Positions 39,448 through 48,575 of a stretch of 64,000 nucleotides of DNA are shown here, one piece after another. The translations under genes and the position numbers were made by a program. The notes under the pieces were generated by a model. The model was not told where the DNA came from, did no database searches, and saw only the letters and a list, made by a program, of their open reading frames with translations. The stretch spans positions 310,001 to 374,000 of the forward strand of contig NZ_LOJF01000009.1 in the NCBI RefSeq assembly GCF_001494635.1, read 5' to 3'. Numbering within the stretch: position 1 is the stretch's first letter; each line of letters starts with the position of its first letter. Source of the DNA: Tractidigestivibacter scatoligenes (GTDB lineage: Bacteria; Actinomycetota; Coriobacteriia; Coriobacteriales; Atopobiaceae).

Positions 39448-40932
39448 GTGGAAACGTTCTACCACAGCACCCGTTCGCGCGGGGAATTGGTAACAAGCAA
39501 GCAAGCAATTCTCGCCGGCCTAGCGCCTGACGGAGGCCTCTACGTCTCCGACGCGCTTGGTGCAGAGAAGCTCGACCTTGCCCAAGTGTGCGCCAGCAGC
39601 TTCACCCAGACTGCCGAGCGCGTGCTTGGAACGCTCCTGCATGACTACACGACCGAGGAGCTCGCCGGCTGCGTGAGCGCGGCCTACGGCGCCCAGTGGG
39701 ACACCCCGGCCGTGTGTCCCGTCACGCCTTTGGGCACAAACTGGCTCCTCGAGCTCTTCCATGGCCCCACCTGCGCCTTCAAGGACGTTGCCCTGCAGAT
39801 GCTGCCGCAGCTCATGGGCGTTGCGCGCGAGGGCGACGGCCATGACGTGATGATCGTGACGGCCACCTCGGGCGACACCGGAAAAGCGGCGCTCGATGGC
39901 TTCTCGGGCGTGCCCCACACGGGCGTCTGCGTCTTCTATCCCTGGGGCAAGGTCTCTGACATCCAGCGCCTCCAGATGGTCACGCAGATTGGTGGCAACG
40001 TTGCCGTATGCGCCATCCGCGGCAACTTCGACGACGCGCAGTCCGAGGTCAAGCGCATCTTCTCGGACCGCAGCCTCGCGGAGCGCCTCTCGGCGCGCAA
40101 CGTGGTGCTCTCGAGCGCCAACTCCATCAACGTTGGCCGCCTTGCGCCGCAGGTGACGTACTACTTCGATTCGTACGCGCAGCTCGTCCGCACAGGCGCC
40201 ATCGCGCAAGGCGACGAGGTCACCTATGTTGTCCCCACGGGCAACTTTGGCGACGTCTTGGCCGGCTACTACGCCAAGCGCATGGGGCTGCCCGTGCGCA
40301 GGCTAGTCGTGGCCTCAAACGCCAACGACGTCCTCACGGACTTCCTCACCACGGGCACGTACGACAAGCGCCGCCCGTTTGTGAAGACCATCTCGCCTTC
40401 CATGGACATTTTGGTCTCCTCCAACCTTGAGCGTCTGCTGTACTTCGCCTCAAACGGTGATGTCGAGCTTGTCTCGTCCCTCATGGCAGACCTTGCCGAG
40501 AAGGGCTCCTACACCGTGCCGCCCGCACTTCTCGCCAGCATCCAGGAGACCTTTGGCTGCGGGCGCGCGGACGACGAGATGGCGCGCGAGACCATCCGTG
40601 CAACGTGGGAGAATTGCCACAAGCTCATCGACCCGCACACAGCCGTGGCGAAGCACGTCATGGACGCGCTGCCGCAAGACGGCTCGGCGCGGGTGTGCCT
40701 CTCGACGGCAAGCCCCTACAAGTTCCCGGCAGACGTACTGGGGGCCCTGGGGCTGGACGCCTCGGGCATGAACGGCTTTGCAAGCATGGACTCGCTCGAG
40801 CACGTCACGGGCACAACGGCGCCCGTACAGCTCTCGAGCCTGCGCGACGCCGAGAGCCTTCACGACAACGTGTGCGATCGCGACAAGATGGGCGCCTTCG
40901 TTGAGTCCGCGTGCGCAAGGATCTTCCTGTGA
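39448..40932 (+). CDS. thrC: Threonine synthase
   Basis: PLP enzyme converting O-phosphohomoserine to threonine. The 494 residues are of the long threonine-synthase type, beginning FYHSTRSRGELVTSKQAILAGLAPDGGLYV. The PLP Lys is in FHGPTCAFKDVALQ near residue 111, with TATSGDTGKAA and PTGNFGDVLAGYYAKRMG as cofactor-phosphate loops. GTG 39448 has AAGGAG 7 nt upstream. Coupled to thrB by GTGA. Confidence 0.96.
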   Translation: METFYHSTRSRGELVTSKQAILAGLAPDGGLYVSDALGAEKLDLAQVCASSFTQTAERVLGTLLHDYTTEELAGCVSAAYGAQWDTPAVCPVTPLGTNWLLELFHGPTCAFKDVALQMLPQLMGVAREGDGHDVMIVTATSGDTGKAALDGFSGVPHTGVCVFYPWGKVSDIQRLQMVTQIGGNVAVCAIRGNFDDAQSEVKRIFSDRSLAERLSARNVVLSSANSINVGRLAPQVTYYFDSYAQLVRTGAIAQGDEVTYVVPTGNFGDVLAGYYAKRMGLPVRRLVVASNANDVLTDFLTTGTYDKRRPFVKTISPSMDILVSSNLERLLYFASNGDVELVSSLMADLAEKGSYTVPPALLASIQETFGCGRADDEMARETIRATWENCHKLIDPHTAVAKHVMDALPQDGSARVCLSTASPYKFPADVLGALGLDASGMNGFASMDSLEHVTGTTAPVQLSSLRDAESLHDNVCDRDKMGAFVESACARIFL

Positions 40933-41843
40933 GCGCGGCGGAGGGCGGACAGGCGGCCGTTGGCAGAACCGTGCGGGTAAGCGTGCCTGCGACCTCGGCA
41001 AACCTGGGCGTTGGCTTTGACGTCCTTGGCCTTGCGCTCGACCTTTCCGCCGAGTTTGCCTTCGAGCCGGCAGACACCCTGAAGATCGACGGGTGCGCGC
41101 CCGAGCTTGCGGGCGAGGACAACCTGGTGTGGACATCGTACCTCTGCGGCTGCAGGGAGTTTGGTCTTGAGGCCCAGCCGCTCCACATCACCGAGTCATG
41201 CACGATTCCAGCCTCCGGCGGTCTTGGGTCCAGCTCAACGTGCGTGGTGGCGGGCATTGCGGCGGCCCAGGCGCTAGCCGGGCTGCCTCTCGACCGAGAG
41301 CGCACGCTTTCTCTCGCCACCGCCATCGAGGGGCACCCCGACAACGTGGCCCCCGCCGTGATGGGTGGCCTCGTGAGCTCTTACGTCGAGGGGCCAACGA
41401 CGGTTACCACGCGGTGGGTGGTTGCCGACAACCTGCGCTTTGTTTGCATGGCTCCCCCCTACCGCGTCCTCACCCGCGACGCACGGCGCGCGCTTCCTGC
41501 CATGGTCCCCACAAGCACCGTCTCCTGGCAGGTGGGGCGCTGCCTCGCTATGGTGAGCGCCATGGCCAAGGGTGATGCCGATGCCATTCGCGCATGCTGC
41601 CACGACCGCATTCACGAGCCGTACCGCGCGCCCCTCATCCCCGACTACCAAATGCTGCATGACGTTGCCCACGAGAACGGCGCCTGCACGTTCCTCATCT
41701 CGGGCTCGGGTGCCACGATGATGGCGATTGCCGACGGCGATGAGCGCGCGGCAAGCGTTGCCCGCGCCGTGAGCGAGGCCATGCCCACGCTCTGGGTGCG
41801 CACGCTGCGCGCGAGCGAACACGGCACAACAGTCCGCCAATGA
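40929..41843 (+). CDS. thrB: Homoserine kinase
   Basis: GHMP kinase phosphorylating homoserine. Of 304 residues, the N-terminal VPATSANLGVGFDVLG and the ATP loop PASGGLGSSSTCVVAGIAAA near 90-110 are diagnostic, with GHPDNVAPAVMGG and the C-terminal LISGSGATMMAI following. GTG 40929 overlaps the thrC stop (GTGA), with AAGGA upstream; an earlier ATG in the same frame lies inside thrC and is rejected. The TGA stop is supplied by the palindromic repeat. Confidence 0.95.
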   Translation: MSAAEGGQAAVGRTVRVSVPATSANLGVGFDVLGLALDLSAEFAFEPADTLKIDGCAPELAGEDNLVWTSYLCGCREFGLEAQPLHITESCTIPASGGLGSSSTCVVAGIAAAQALAGLPLDRERTLSLATAIEGHPDNVAPAVMGGLVSSYVEGPTTVTTRWVVADNLRFVCMAPPYRVLTRDARRALPAMVPTSTVSWQVGRCLAMVSAMAKGDADAIRACCHDRIHEPYRAPLIPDYQMLHDVAHENGACTFLISGSGATMMAIADGDERAASVARAVSEAMPTLWVRTLRASEHGTTVRQ

Positions 41844-41870
41844 GACAAAGGGACAGTCCCTTTGTCTCAT
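41840..41870. repeat. Palindromic ATGAGACAAAGGGA repeat, copy 4
   Basis: Full palindrome whose TGA is the thrB stop codon; followed by TTTTTCTT, so it may also act as the thrCB terminator. Confidence 0.9.
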
Positions 41871-41889
41871 TTTTCTTAGTCTCGCTTCT

Positions 41890-42188
41890 GGAAGTCGCCG
41901 GAAGGCTGCTTTTGGCGCAGATTGCAACAATACGGCCCCTCCGGCGACAAAACGGCACCGGAGGGGCATTCTCGTCACTCTGATTGGAGAAAATCGAGTC
42001 TCGGGCGAGGATTTGACGCCTTAGCAGCGACTTTGTATGTGATAGCTGCGGAAACGTGCCTTTGGACGGCAAAGTGGCGCCGGAGCGATGGTTATCGACA
42101 GGATTACGTACGAGACACGCTTTCCGGCGCCAAAATGACGCCGGAGCAGCAACCTTGTACGTGATGGATGCTGAAACGTGCCTCCGGG
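41890..42188. repeat. Array of ~61-bp palindromic repeats between thrB and phoR
   Basis: GAAACGTGCC recurs at 42051-42060 and 42173-42182 (122 bp apart), with a related half unit in the middle. Each unit contains a CCGGCGC-type hairpin and a TTGTACGTGATG-like spacer. A 10-bp hairpin GCCCCTCCGG/CCGGAGGGGC lies at 41935-41967. The spacer TTTTGGCGCAGATTGCAACA (41910-41929) is a relative of the spacer in the 13.1-kb array. No gene is visible in this 345-bp gap. Confidence 0.75.
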
Positions 42189-42190
42189 CG

Positions 42191-43600
42191 TTACTGCGCC
42201 GGGAACGTCACCGTGATCTGGGTGCCCTTGCCGAGCTCGCTCTTGAGGTCGATTGTCGCATCGTGGAAGGCCGCGGCGTGCTTCACGATTGCAAGCCCAA
42301 GGCCGGTGCCGCCCTTCTCGCGGCTACGTCCCTTGTCAACGCGATAGAAGCGCTCGAAGACCTTGGCTTGGTCCTCCTGCGGAATGCCGATGCCCGTGTC
42401 GCTCACGCGCACGCAGGGCTGGCCGTTCTGCGGCAACACCCACACAAAGACACTTCCGCTGCGACGGTTGTACCTGATGGCGTTGGAGACAAGGTTGCCA
42501 ATCAGCTCGTCAAGCAGGCGTGGGTTGCCCTTAATGGTGGTGGACACGCCGTCAAGCTTGAGCTTTACGCCTGCGTCGCAAGCACGCTGCTCGTAGCGCT
42601 GGCAGACGTCCGAGGCAACCGAGAGCAGGTCAACGGGCTCGACGCTGCCAAAGAGCTGCCGATCCTGGGAGCGCTCCGTCTCATCCAACTTGGATAGCGT
42701 GAGAATGTCGCTTACCAAGGCCGAGAGACGCTGCGCGTCGTCGTAGATCCGGCTTGCAAAGTTGGGGATGTCCTCCGGGCGCACGATGCCATCGCGAATG
42801 AGCTCGGAGGCGCCGGAAATGGCAGCGATGGGCGTCTTGAGCTCGTGCGTGACGTTGGCGGTGAACTCGCGGCGCATGTCGTCGGCGCTCTGGACCTGGT
42901 CCATGCGCTCGACAAGGTCATGGTGCTGCTCGTTAAGGCGCGACACCATAGGCTCAAGCTCCACGTAGGGGGCCTGCGCGTTCTCTGCCTCGGGATCAAT
43001 CTCAAGAATAGGCTGCACCAGCCGGTTGGCAATGATGCGCGAGACAAACCACGCGACCACAACCAGACATCCAACGACGATGAGCATGATGAACAGGTCC
43101 TGGCCAACTATGCGCCCGACGCTGCTGCGGTCCAGCCCCAGACGCACAACATCACCTGAGGGAAGGCGGCGCGCGTGATAGAGGCTCACGTAGCCCAGCG
43201 TGTCAGAGTCGCGGTCAGACTCCCCTTCGCCGCTCCGGAGCGCCTCGGCAATCTCCGGCCGGTCGGCGTGGTTCTCGAGCGCGGCGGCATCCACCTGGGA
43301 GTCATAGAGCACGGTGCCGTCGGGCGCCACCAGCGTCGCGCGCTCCTCGCCAAAGTCGATTGAGGAGAGAAGGGCAATCTCCTCCTTGGCGGTTCCCCCA
43401 TCATCGATTGCCGTTGCAACGGTGTCGCACTCGCGCGCGAGCATCCCCTTGGCGTCGGCAAGGACGGACGACTGGTAAAACAGCGAGAGCGCAAGGAGCA
43501 ACACGACCGCCACAACCGAACACGAGACGGCAAACGACACAAAGACGCTCCTGCGAAGCGAATGGATCCCGCTCACGACTCCATTGGTTCCATCTGACAC
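42191..43600 (-). CDS. phoR: Phosphate-regulon-type sensor histidine kinase
   Basis: 469 residues: transmembrane segment 1 at about 20-42, an extracytoplasmic domain to about 155, transmembrane segment 2 near 168-188, the dimerisation/phosphoacceptor box FTANVTHELKTPIAA near 250, and N, G1 and G2 boxes (NLVSNAIRYNR, VSDTGIGIP, KGGTGLGLAIVKH). It begins 9 bp after phoP and closes the pst-pho operon, so it most likely senses phosphate status through the Pst system. The start (GTG 43600) has only a weak ribosome site. Confidence 0.92.
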   Translation of the reverse strand: MSDGTNGVVSGIHSLRRSVFVSFAVSCSVVAVVLLLALSLFYQSSVLADAKGMLARECDTVATAIDDGGTAKEEIALLSSIDFGEERATLVAPDGTVLYDSQVDAAALENHADRPEIAEALRSGEGESDRDSDTLGYVSLYHARRLPSGDVVRLGLDRSSVGRIVGQDLFIMLIVVGCLVVVAWFVSRIIANRLVQPILEIDPEAENAQAPYVELEPMVSRLNEQHHDLVERMDQVQSADDMRREFTANVTHELKTPIAAISGASELIRDGIVRPEDIPNFASRIYDDAQRLSALVSDILTLSKLDETERSQDRQLFGSVEPVDLLSVASDVCQRYEQRACDAGVKLKLDGVSTTIKGNPRLLDELIGNLVSNAIRYNRRSGSVFVWVLPQNGQPCVRVSDTGIGIPQEDQAKVFERFYRVDKGRSREKGGTGLGLAIVKHAAAFHDATIDLKSELGKGTQITVTFPAQ

Positions 43601-43609
43601 CGGCCTCGC

Positions 43610-44320
43610 CTACCCGCGCATGCGGTAGCCAACGCCGCGTACGGTCTCGATGAGATCCGAGGAATCCCCGAGCTTGGCACGAATCTGCTGCACATGCACG
43701 TCGACGGTGCGGGAGCCGCCGTCAAAGTCCCAGCCCCACACGCGCTGGAGCAGGGTCTCGCGCGAGAAGACCACGCCGGGACTCCTCATGAGGAACTCGA
43801 GAAGATCGAACTCGCGCATTGTGAGCGACAGGGGCTCGCCGTCGATGGTCGCCTCGCGGCGGTCTGGCCAGAGCGTGAGGTTCTCGACAGAGAGCGCTTT
43901 GCGCTCTGGCATGCTGTCGGATGACCTGCCAGCGCGCCTGAGAAGGGCACGGGTACGGCTCACCAGCTCCATCATGCCAAAGGGCTTCGAGAGGTAGTCG
44001 TCGGCACCACCGTCGAGGGCACGCACCTTGTCGAGCTCGGAGTCCTTCGCCGTGAGCATCATCACTGGCACGCGCGTGATGCCCGGAGTGTGGCGAATGC
44101 GTGCCAGGATGTCCAGGCCGTCCGCGTCAGGAAGCATGATGTCGAGAAGAACGGCGTCGGGCCTCCTCTCGGCGCACAGGCGCCTAAACTCGGAATCGTC
44201 ATCGCACCCAACCGCATCGAGCCCCGCCTGGCGCAGCGCGTAGACCGTGAGCTCGCGAATGTTCTTGTCGTCCTCGACGTAGTACACCACGCCCGAGACT
44301 GGTGCTGTCTTCTCTGGCAT
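43610..44320 (-). CDS. phoP: OmpR-family response regulator (phosphate regulon)
   Basis: 236 residues: a receiver domain with acidic pocket EDD, phospho-Asp in LLDIMLPDADG, MLTAKD and KPFG, then a winged-helix DNA-binding domain ending RTVDVHVQQIRAKLGD and VRGVGYRMRG. It sits between phoU and the sensor kinase, so it is the probable PhoP/PhoB that acts on the 11-bp-period repeats upstream of pstS. Confidence 0.93.
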   Translation of the reverse strand: MPEKTAPVSGVVYYVEDDKNIRELTVYALRQAGLDAVGCDDDSEFRRLCAERRPDAVLLDIMLPDADGLDILARIRHTPGITRVPVMMLTAKDSELDKVRALDGGADDYLSKPFGMMELVSRTRALLRRAGRSSDSMPERKALSVENLTLWPDRREATIDGEPLSLTMREFDLLEFLMRSPGVVFSRETLLQRVWGWDFDGGSRTVDVHVQQIRAKLGDSSDLIETVRGVGYRMRG

Positions 44321-44362
44321 CGCCTAAACCCATCCCTTCTCTTGCGCTGTCAAACTAAGAGC

Positions 44363-45052
44363 CTAGTCGTCGGTCGGGATGGGATCGACGCCCTTCTCGG
44401 TCACATGCTCGCCAGTCACGCGGAAGATGGCCCAGGAGGCAATGCGCTTGGCAAGGTCACCAATACGCTCGAAGTACTTGGCCACCATAAGGACCTCGGG
44501 GAGGTAGCGGGCAGAGGACTTACCCTCGCGAATCTGCACCACGAGCTTGTCCGTCACGTCGCCATAGATGAGGTTAACGGCTGCGTCGTCCTGAATGACC
44601 TCCTGAGCCGCGGAAACGTCGGAGTTGCAGAAGGCGTCGATGGCCTTCTCGACCATCTTTGCCGTGGCATCGGCCATCTGGGTGAACTCGCTGGTGAACT
44701 TGGACGTAGCCTTCTCGGGAACCTCTGACACCAGGAAGCTGGCGTCGCGCGTCATACCATCGATGTGCGAGAGGTCCGAGACAATCCTGAAGGAGCCGGT
44801 GACAAAGCGCATGTCATCGCCGATGAGCGGCTGCTGGAGGAGCAGCACGTCGAGGCAGGAGGACTCGATCGAGGAGCGCAGACGGTCCTCTGCCTTGCGC
44901 CCTCGGGCCAAGCCCTCCTGGGCACCCTTGTCGCCGGTGGTGGCGAGGCCGGTGGCGCGGATGTCGGCCGCGCACTTGTCCTTGAAGCGAACGAGCAGGT
45001 CCTCGATGTCCTTCAGCTGAGCGGTGAGCTTGGTGCGGGTCTGGATGGTCAT
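44363..45052 (-). CDS. phoU: Phosphate transport regulator PhoU
   Basis: 229-residue all-helical protein with the two PhoU three-helix repeats; the second contains AKYFERIGDLAKRIASWAIF, close to the family's metal-binding E-R-x-x-D motif. It restrains PhoR signalling when phosphate is abundant. Its ATG coincides with the end of the upstream pstB, so the genes are translationally coupled. Confidence 0.93.
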   Translation of the reverse strand: MTIQTRTKLTAQLKDIEDLLVRFKDKCAADIRATGLATTGDKGAQEGLARGRKAEDRLRSSIESSCLDVLLLQQPLIGDDMRFVTGSFRIVSDLSHIDGMTRDASFLVSEVPEKATSKFTSEFTQMADATAKMVEKAIDAFCNSDVSAAQEVIQDDAAVNLIYGDVTDKLVVQIREGKSSARYLPEVLMVAKYFERIGDLAKRIASWAIFRVTGEHVTEKGVDPIPTDD

Positions 45053-45858
45053 TAGCTGAACCTCCCTGAGAGGTATTCTTGCGTACGGGTCTCGCGCGGG
45101 TTGGAGAAGAGCTCTGCCGTAGGGGCCTCCTCGATGAGCTGGCCCAGGTAGAAGAAGGCGGTCTTGTCCGCCACGCGCGTCGCCTGCTGCATATTATGCG
45201 TCACGACAACCACGGTGTGGTCACGGGAGAGCTCCACCATGAGCTCCTCCACCATCGAAGTTGAGATGGGGTCGAGGGCGCTTGTGGGCTCGTCCATGAG
45301 CAGGACGTCCGGGCTCGTTGCCAGGGCGCGCGCGATGCACAGGCGCTGCTGCTGGCCGCCCGAGAGGCCAAGGCCGCTCTGATTGAGCTTGTCCTTGACC
45401 TCGTCCCAGAGCGCCGCCCTGGTGAGGCAGCGCTCCACGATCTGGTCACCCTCGTCGCGGGAGAGGCGCTTCATACGCGCCGGACCGTAAAGGATGTTCT
45501 CGCGAATGCTCATGGGGAACGGGTTGGGGTGCTGGAACACCATGCCAACGTGCACACGAAGGGCGTTGGCGTCGGTCTTGAAGATGTCCTGGCCCTTGAA
45601 CTCCACAACCCCCTCGGCGCGCACGCCCTCGACAAAGTCGCACATGCGGTTGAAGGTGCGCAGAAGGGTCGACTTGCCACAGCCCGAGGGGCCAATGAAG
45701 GCCGTGGCACGGTGCTCGGGGATGTCCAGCGAGATGTCCTTGAGCGCCTGGAAGTCCGTGTACCAGAGGTTGAAGTGCTTCACGGAGATGACGGGGGACA
45801 CGTCCGCCACGCTCCTGTGCTGCGTTTGCGTGAACTCTTTCTCCATCATCAGCTCCAT
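45052..45858 (-). CDS. pstB: Phosphate ABC transporter ATP-binding protein (second pstB)
   Basis: 268 residues of the PstB family: Walker A GPSGCGKST near 56, Q-loop FQHPNPFPMS, signature [15 protein letters not shown], Walker B VLLMDEPTSALDP, and the H-loop THNMQQA. It is one of two adjacent pstB genes and overlaps the upstream one by a single base (TAATG). Which ATG of a tight cluster (45858, 45849, 45846) is used is uncertain. Confidence 0.93.
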   Translation of the reverse strand: MELMMEKEFTQTQHRSVADVSPVISVKHFNLWYTDFQALKDISLDIPEHRATAFIGPSGCGKSTLLRTFNRMCDFVEGVRAEGVVEFKGQDIFKTDANALRVHVGMVFQHPNPFPMSIRENILYGPARMKRLSRDEGDQIVERCLTRAALWDEVKDKLNQSGLGLSGGQQQRLCIARALATSPDVLLMDEPTSALDPISTSMVEELMVELSRDHTVVVVTHNMQQATRVADKTAFFYLGQLIEEAPTAELFSNPRETRTQEYLSGRFS

Positions 45859-46643
45859 TAACCAAAGCGTCCGGACAGGTAGTCGGCAAGCCGCTGGTCA
45901 TTGGGCGCCGAGAAGATCTGCTTGGTCGTCCCCGTCTCGACCATGTTGCCCACGTAGAAGAAGGCGGTTCGGTCGGAGACGCGCGTGGCCTGCTCCATGT
46001 TGTGCGTCACGATGATGCAGCAGATGCCCGTCGAGGCGATGGACCTGATGGTCTCCTCGATGGAGTAGGTGGAGATGGGGTCAAGCGCCGAGCAGGGCTC
46101 GTCGAAGAGGACTACATCGGGCTTCATGGCAAGCGTGCGCGCAATGCACAGGCGCTGCTGCTGGCCGCCGGAGAGGCCAAAACCGCTCTGGTTGAGCTTG
46201 TCCTTTACCTCGTCCCAGAGGGCAGCCTGGCGGAGCGACGTCTCCACGAGCTCGTCCGCCTCTGCACGGTTCTTGATGCGACCGTGACGCTTGGGGGCAA
46301 AGAGGATGTTCTCGCGGATGGACTTCCTAAACGGCGTGGGCTGCTGGAACACCATTCCGATGGACTTGCGCAGCTCAAAGAGGTTCTCGTCGGGCGTGTT
46401 CACATCATGGTCGTGGTAGTGGATCTCGCCCTCGACCACGCAGCGGGGAATCTCTCGGTTCATGAGGTTCAGGCAGCGCAGGTACGTGGACTTGCCGCAT
46501 CCCGAGGGCCCAATGAGTGCTGTGACCGTACCGGCGTCAAAGGAGAGCGACGTGGGATGCAGGGCCTCGTGCATGTAGTCGTACTTGACCGTCACGTCCT
46601 TGGTGTAGAGGAGGGTGCTGCACTCGCCCGCAGTGGGTGTCAT
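45858..46643 (-). CDS. pstB: Phosphate ABC transporter ATP-binding protein (first pstB)
   Basis: 261 residues with Walker A GPSGCGKSTYLRCLN, signature [16 protein letters not shown] and Walker B VVLFDEPCSALDP, where Cys replaces the usual Thr after Pro. It is clearly diverged from the next pstB, so it is not a recent duplication; the two could form a heterodimer or serve different conditions. ATG 46643 has GGAGG 8 nt upstream and lies 14 bp after pstA. Confidence 0.92.
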   Translation of the reverse strand: MTPTAGECSTLLYTKDVTVKYDYMHEALHPTSLSFDAGTVTALIGPSGCGKSTYLRCLNLMNREIPRCVVEGEIHYHDHDVNTPDENLFELRKSIGMVFQQPTPFRKSIRENILFAPKRHGRIKNRAEADELVETSLRQAALWDEVKDKLNQSGFGLSGGQQQRLCIARTLAMKPDVVLFDEPCSALDPISTYSIEETIRSIASTGICCIIVTHNMEQATRVSDRTAFFYVGNMVETGTTKQIFSAPNDQRLADYLSGRFG

Positions 46644-46657
46644 CGTCTCGTCCTCCA

Positions 46658-47605
46658 TCATTCGCTCGTCATCTTCTTGGCAAGCGTCTTGCCCAGGACT
46701 CGGGCGAGGATGTTGAAGAGCAACACGCAGATGATAAGAACTGCTGCGGTGCCCCACACAATCTCGTCGTTGCCGGGGGTGGGCTCCATCTTGAGCTTCC
46801 AGATGTGGACGGCCAGGGTCTCGGCAGGCCTGAAGATGTTCCAGGGGTTACGCGGACTCGAGAGGTTGACGCTTGCGAAGTTGATGTTCACGGCGGCGGA
46901 GCCGGACGTGAAGATCAGGGCAGCTGCCTCGCCGAACACGCGGCCGGCGGAAATCACGATGCCCGTGACAATGGCGGGCATGGCTGCCGGAAGCAGCACG
47001 TGGCGCGTGGTCTCCCAGCGGGTGAGCCCCATGGCAAGTGCGGCGTCGCGCTGCGAGCGCGGGACGTCCTGCAGCGCCTGCTGGATCACGCGGACGAGGA
47101 TGGGGATGTTAAACATGGTGAGAGCCATGGCACCCGCGATGATCGAGATACCCCAGCCAAGCGTAACCACAAAGAAGAGCGAGCCGAACATGCCCACGAC
47201 AATGGAGGGAAGGCTCGAGAGGGTCTCGATTGCCGTGCTCGCAGCCTTGGTCACCCAGTTGTCAGGCGCATACTCCACGAGGAATATGGCCGCACCGAGC
47301 GAGATGGGCACGCTGATAAGCAGCGTGATGATGAGCATGTAGAACGAGTCGAAAATCTCCGATGAGATGCCCGGGTTCTCATCTGCCAAAGGAGACGTGG
47401 TGAGGAAGCCCGGCGTCAATGCCTTGCCCAGGCCCCTGATGAGAATAAACGCCACGATGGAGGCAAGGAGGAGAAGGACGAAGGCAACGATGACGGTAAG
47501 GATGCCCGTTGCCACGCGGTCCTGCCTACCAATCCTCTTGACGTGATCGTCAAGGTCGACGCCAAGGTCGTTGCCGACCTGCTTTGCGGTAGTCTCGCTA
47601 GTCAC
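46658..47605 (-). CDS. pstA: Phosphate ABC transporter permease PstA
   Basis: 315 residues with six predicted transmembrane segments, beginning ILTVIVAFVLLLLASIVAFI. It has the PstA permease signature around VVGMFGSLFFV and the EAA-type cytoplasmic loop AALAMGLTRWETTRHVLLPAAMPAI that contacts PstB. GTG 47605 overlaps the pstC stop; a TTG at 47629 is an alternative. Confidence 0.93.
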   Translation of the reverse strand: MTSETTAKQVGNDLGVDLDDHVKRIGRQDRVATGILTVIVAFVLLLLASIVAFILIRGLGKALTPGFLTTSPLADENPGISSEIFDSFYMLIITLLISVPISLGAAIFLVEYAPDNWVTKAASTAIETLSSLPSIVVGMFGSLFFVVTLGWGISIIAGAMALTMFNIPILVRVIQQALQDVPRSQRDAALAMGLTRWETTRHVLLPAAMPAIVTGIVISAGRVFGEAAALIFTSGSAAVNINFASVNLSSPRNPWNIFRPAETLAVHIWKLKMEPTPGNDEIVWGTAAVLIICVLLFNILARVLGKTLAKKMTSE

Positions 47606-48500
47606 GGTTCTTCGCCCCCTTTGCGCCAATGACGTGGATGATCAGGATGAAGACAAGCGACATGGCCATCAGCAAGAGGCCCAGCGCCCAGAGGGCGTGG
47701 TACTGGATGGAGCCCGTGGTTGCGTTCGAGAAGCCCGAGGTGAGAGCCGTGGTGAGCGTTGCCGCAGGAGAAAGGAGACCGGCGGGCATGACCTTCTCGA
47801 CGCCGCCGATGACCATCTGGACGGCAAGCGCCTCGCCAAACGCACGCGTCATGCCGAGGATGACGGCAGTCATGAGGGAGGGCATGGCGCTCCTGAGCAC
47901 CACGTGCCAGACCGTCTGCCAACGGGTGCATCCAAGGGCGTAGGAGCCCTCGCGGTACTCGTTGGGGACGGCGGCAAGGCCATCGATGGAGAGCGTGGTA
48001 ACCGTGGGGAGAATCATCACGGCCAGTACGATGCCGCCGGAGAGGATGCCCGCGCCGGTTCCCGCCGCATCGCCAAAGATTGCACGCATCGCCGCGTTGA
48101 CCACCGTAAGGCCGATGAGGCCGTAGACAACCGAGGGGATGCCCATCAGGAGCTCGACCAGCGGCTGGAAGACGCGGCGGCCAAACCCGGGCTGGACCTC
48201 GACGACAAAGATGGCACTACCGAGTGCGATGGGCAGCGTGAAGAGCGTTGCCAGGAGCATGACGCCAAAGGAAGTCACGATCAGCGGGAGCGCTCCATAG
48301 ACGCCATCGGAGGGGACCCAGCTGGTGCCCGAGATGAACGAGAAGAAGTTGATGCCGTCCACAAAGAAGGCGGATAGGCCCTGCTGGGCGACCATGAAGA
48401 TGAGCGTGATAACGACGAGAGCGACAAGGAGCACGCACGCGCCGGTGAGGGTGAGTCCCACCCCCTCGAGCTGCTTCTTCGGCATGAGGCGTTTAGCCAT
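47598..48500 (-). CDS. pstC: Phosphate ABC transporter permease PstC
   Basis: 300 residues, six transmembrane segments, with MGIPSVVYGLIGL and the EAA loop GSYALGCTRWQTVWHVVLRSAMPSL. ATG 48500 has AAAGG 6 nt upstream. It lies 75 bp after pstS and overlaps pstA by 8 bp. Confidence 0.94.
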   Translation of the reverse strand: MAKRLMPKKQLEGVGLTLTGACVLLVALVVITLIFMVAQQGLSAFFVDGINFFSFISGTSWVPSDGVYGALPLIVTSFGVMLLATLFTLPIALGSAIFVVEVQPGFGRRVFQPLVELLMGIPSVVYGLIGLTVVNAAMRAIFGDAAGTGAGILSGGIVLAVMILPTVTTLSIDGLAAVPNEYREGSYALGCTRWQTVWHVVLRSAMPSLMTAVILGMTRAFGEALAVQMVIGGVEKVMPAGLLSPAATLTTALTSGFSNATTGSIQYHALWALGLLLMAMSLVFILIIHVIGAKGAKNRD

Positions 48501-48575
48501 GAGTAGCCTTTCTACCTGTACAGACAAGGGGCATCCGCACCCAAACACGGACGCCCCCACGGTTTTGCTCGGAAG

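Noticed and set aside
40911-40928. Earlier in-frame start of thrB
   Set aside because: It lies inside thrC; GTG 40929 has a proper AAGGA and the usual GTGA overlap.
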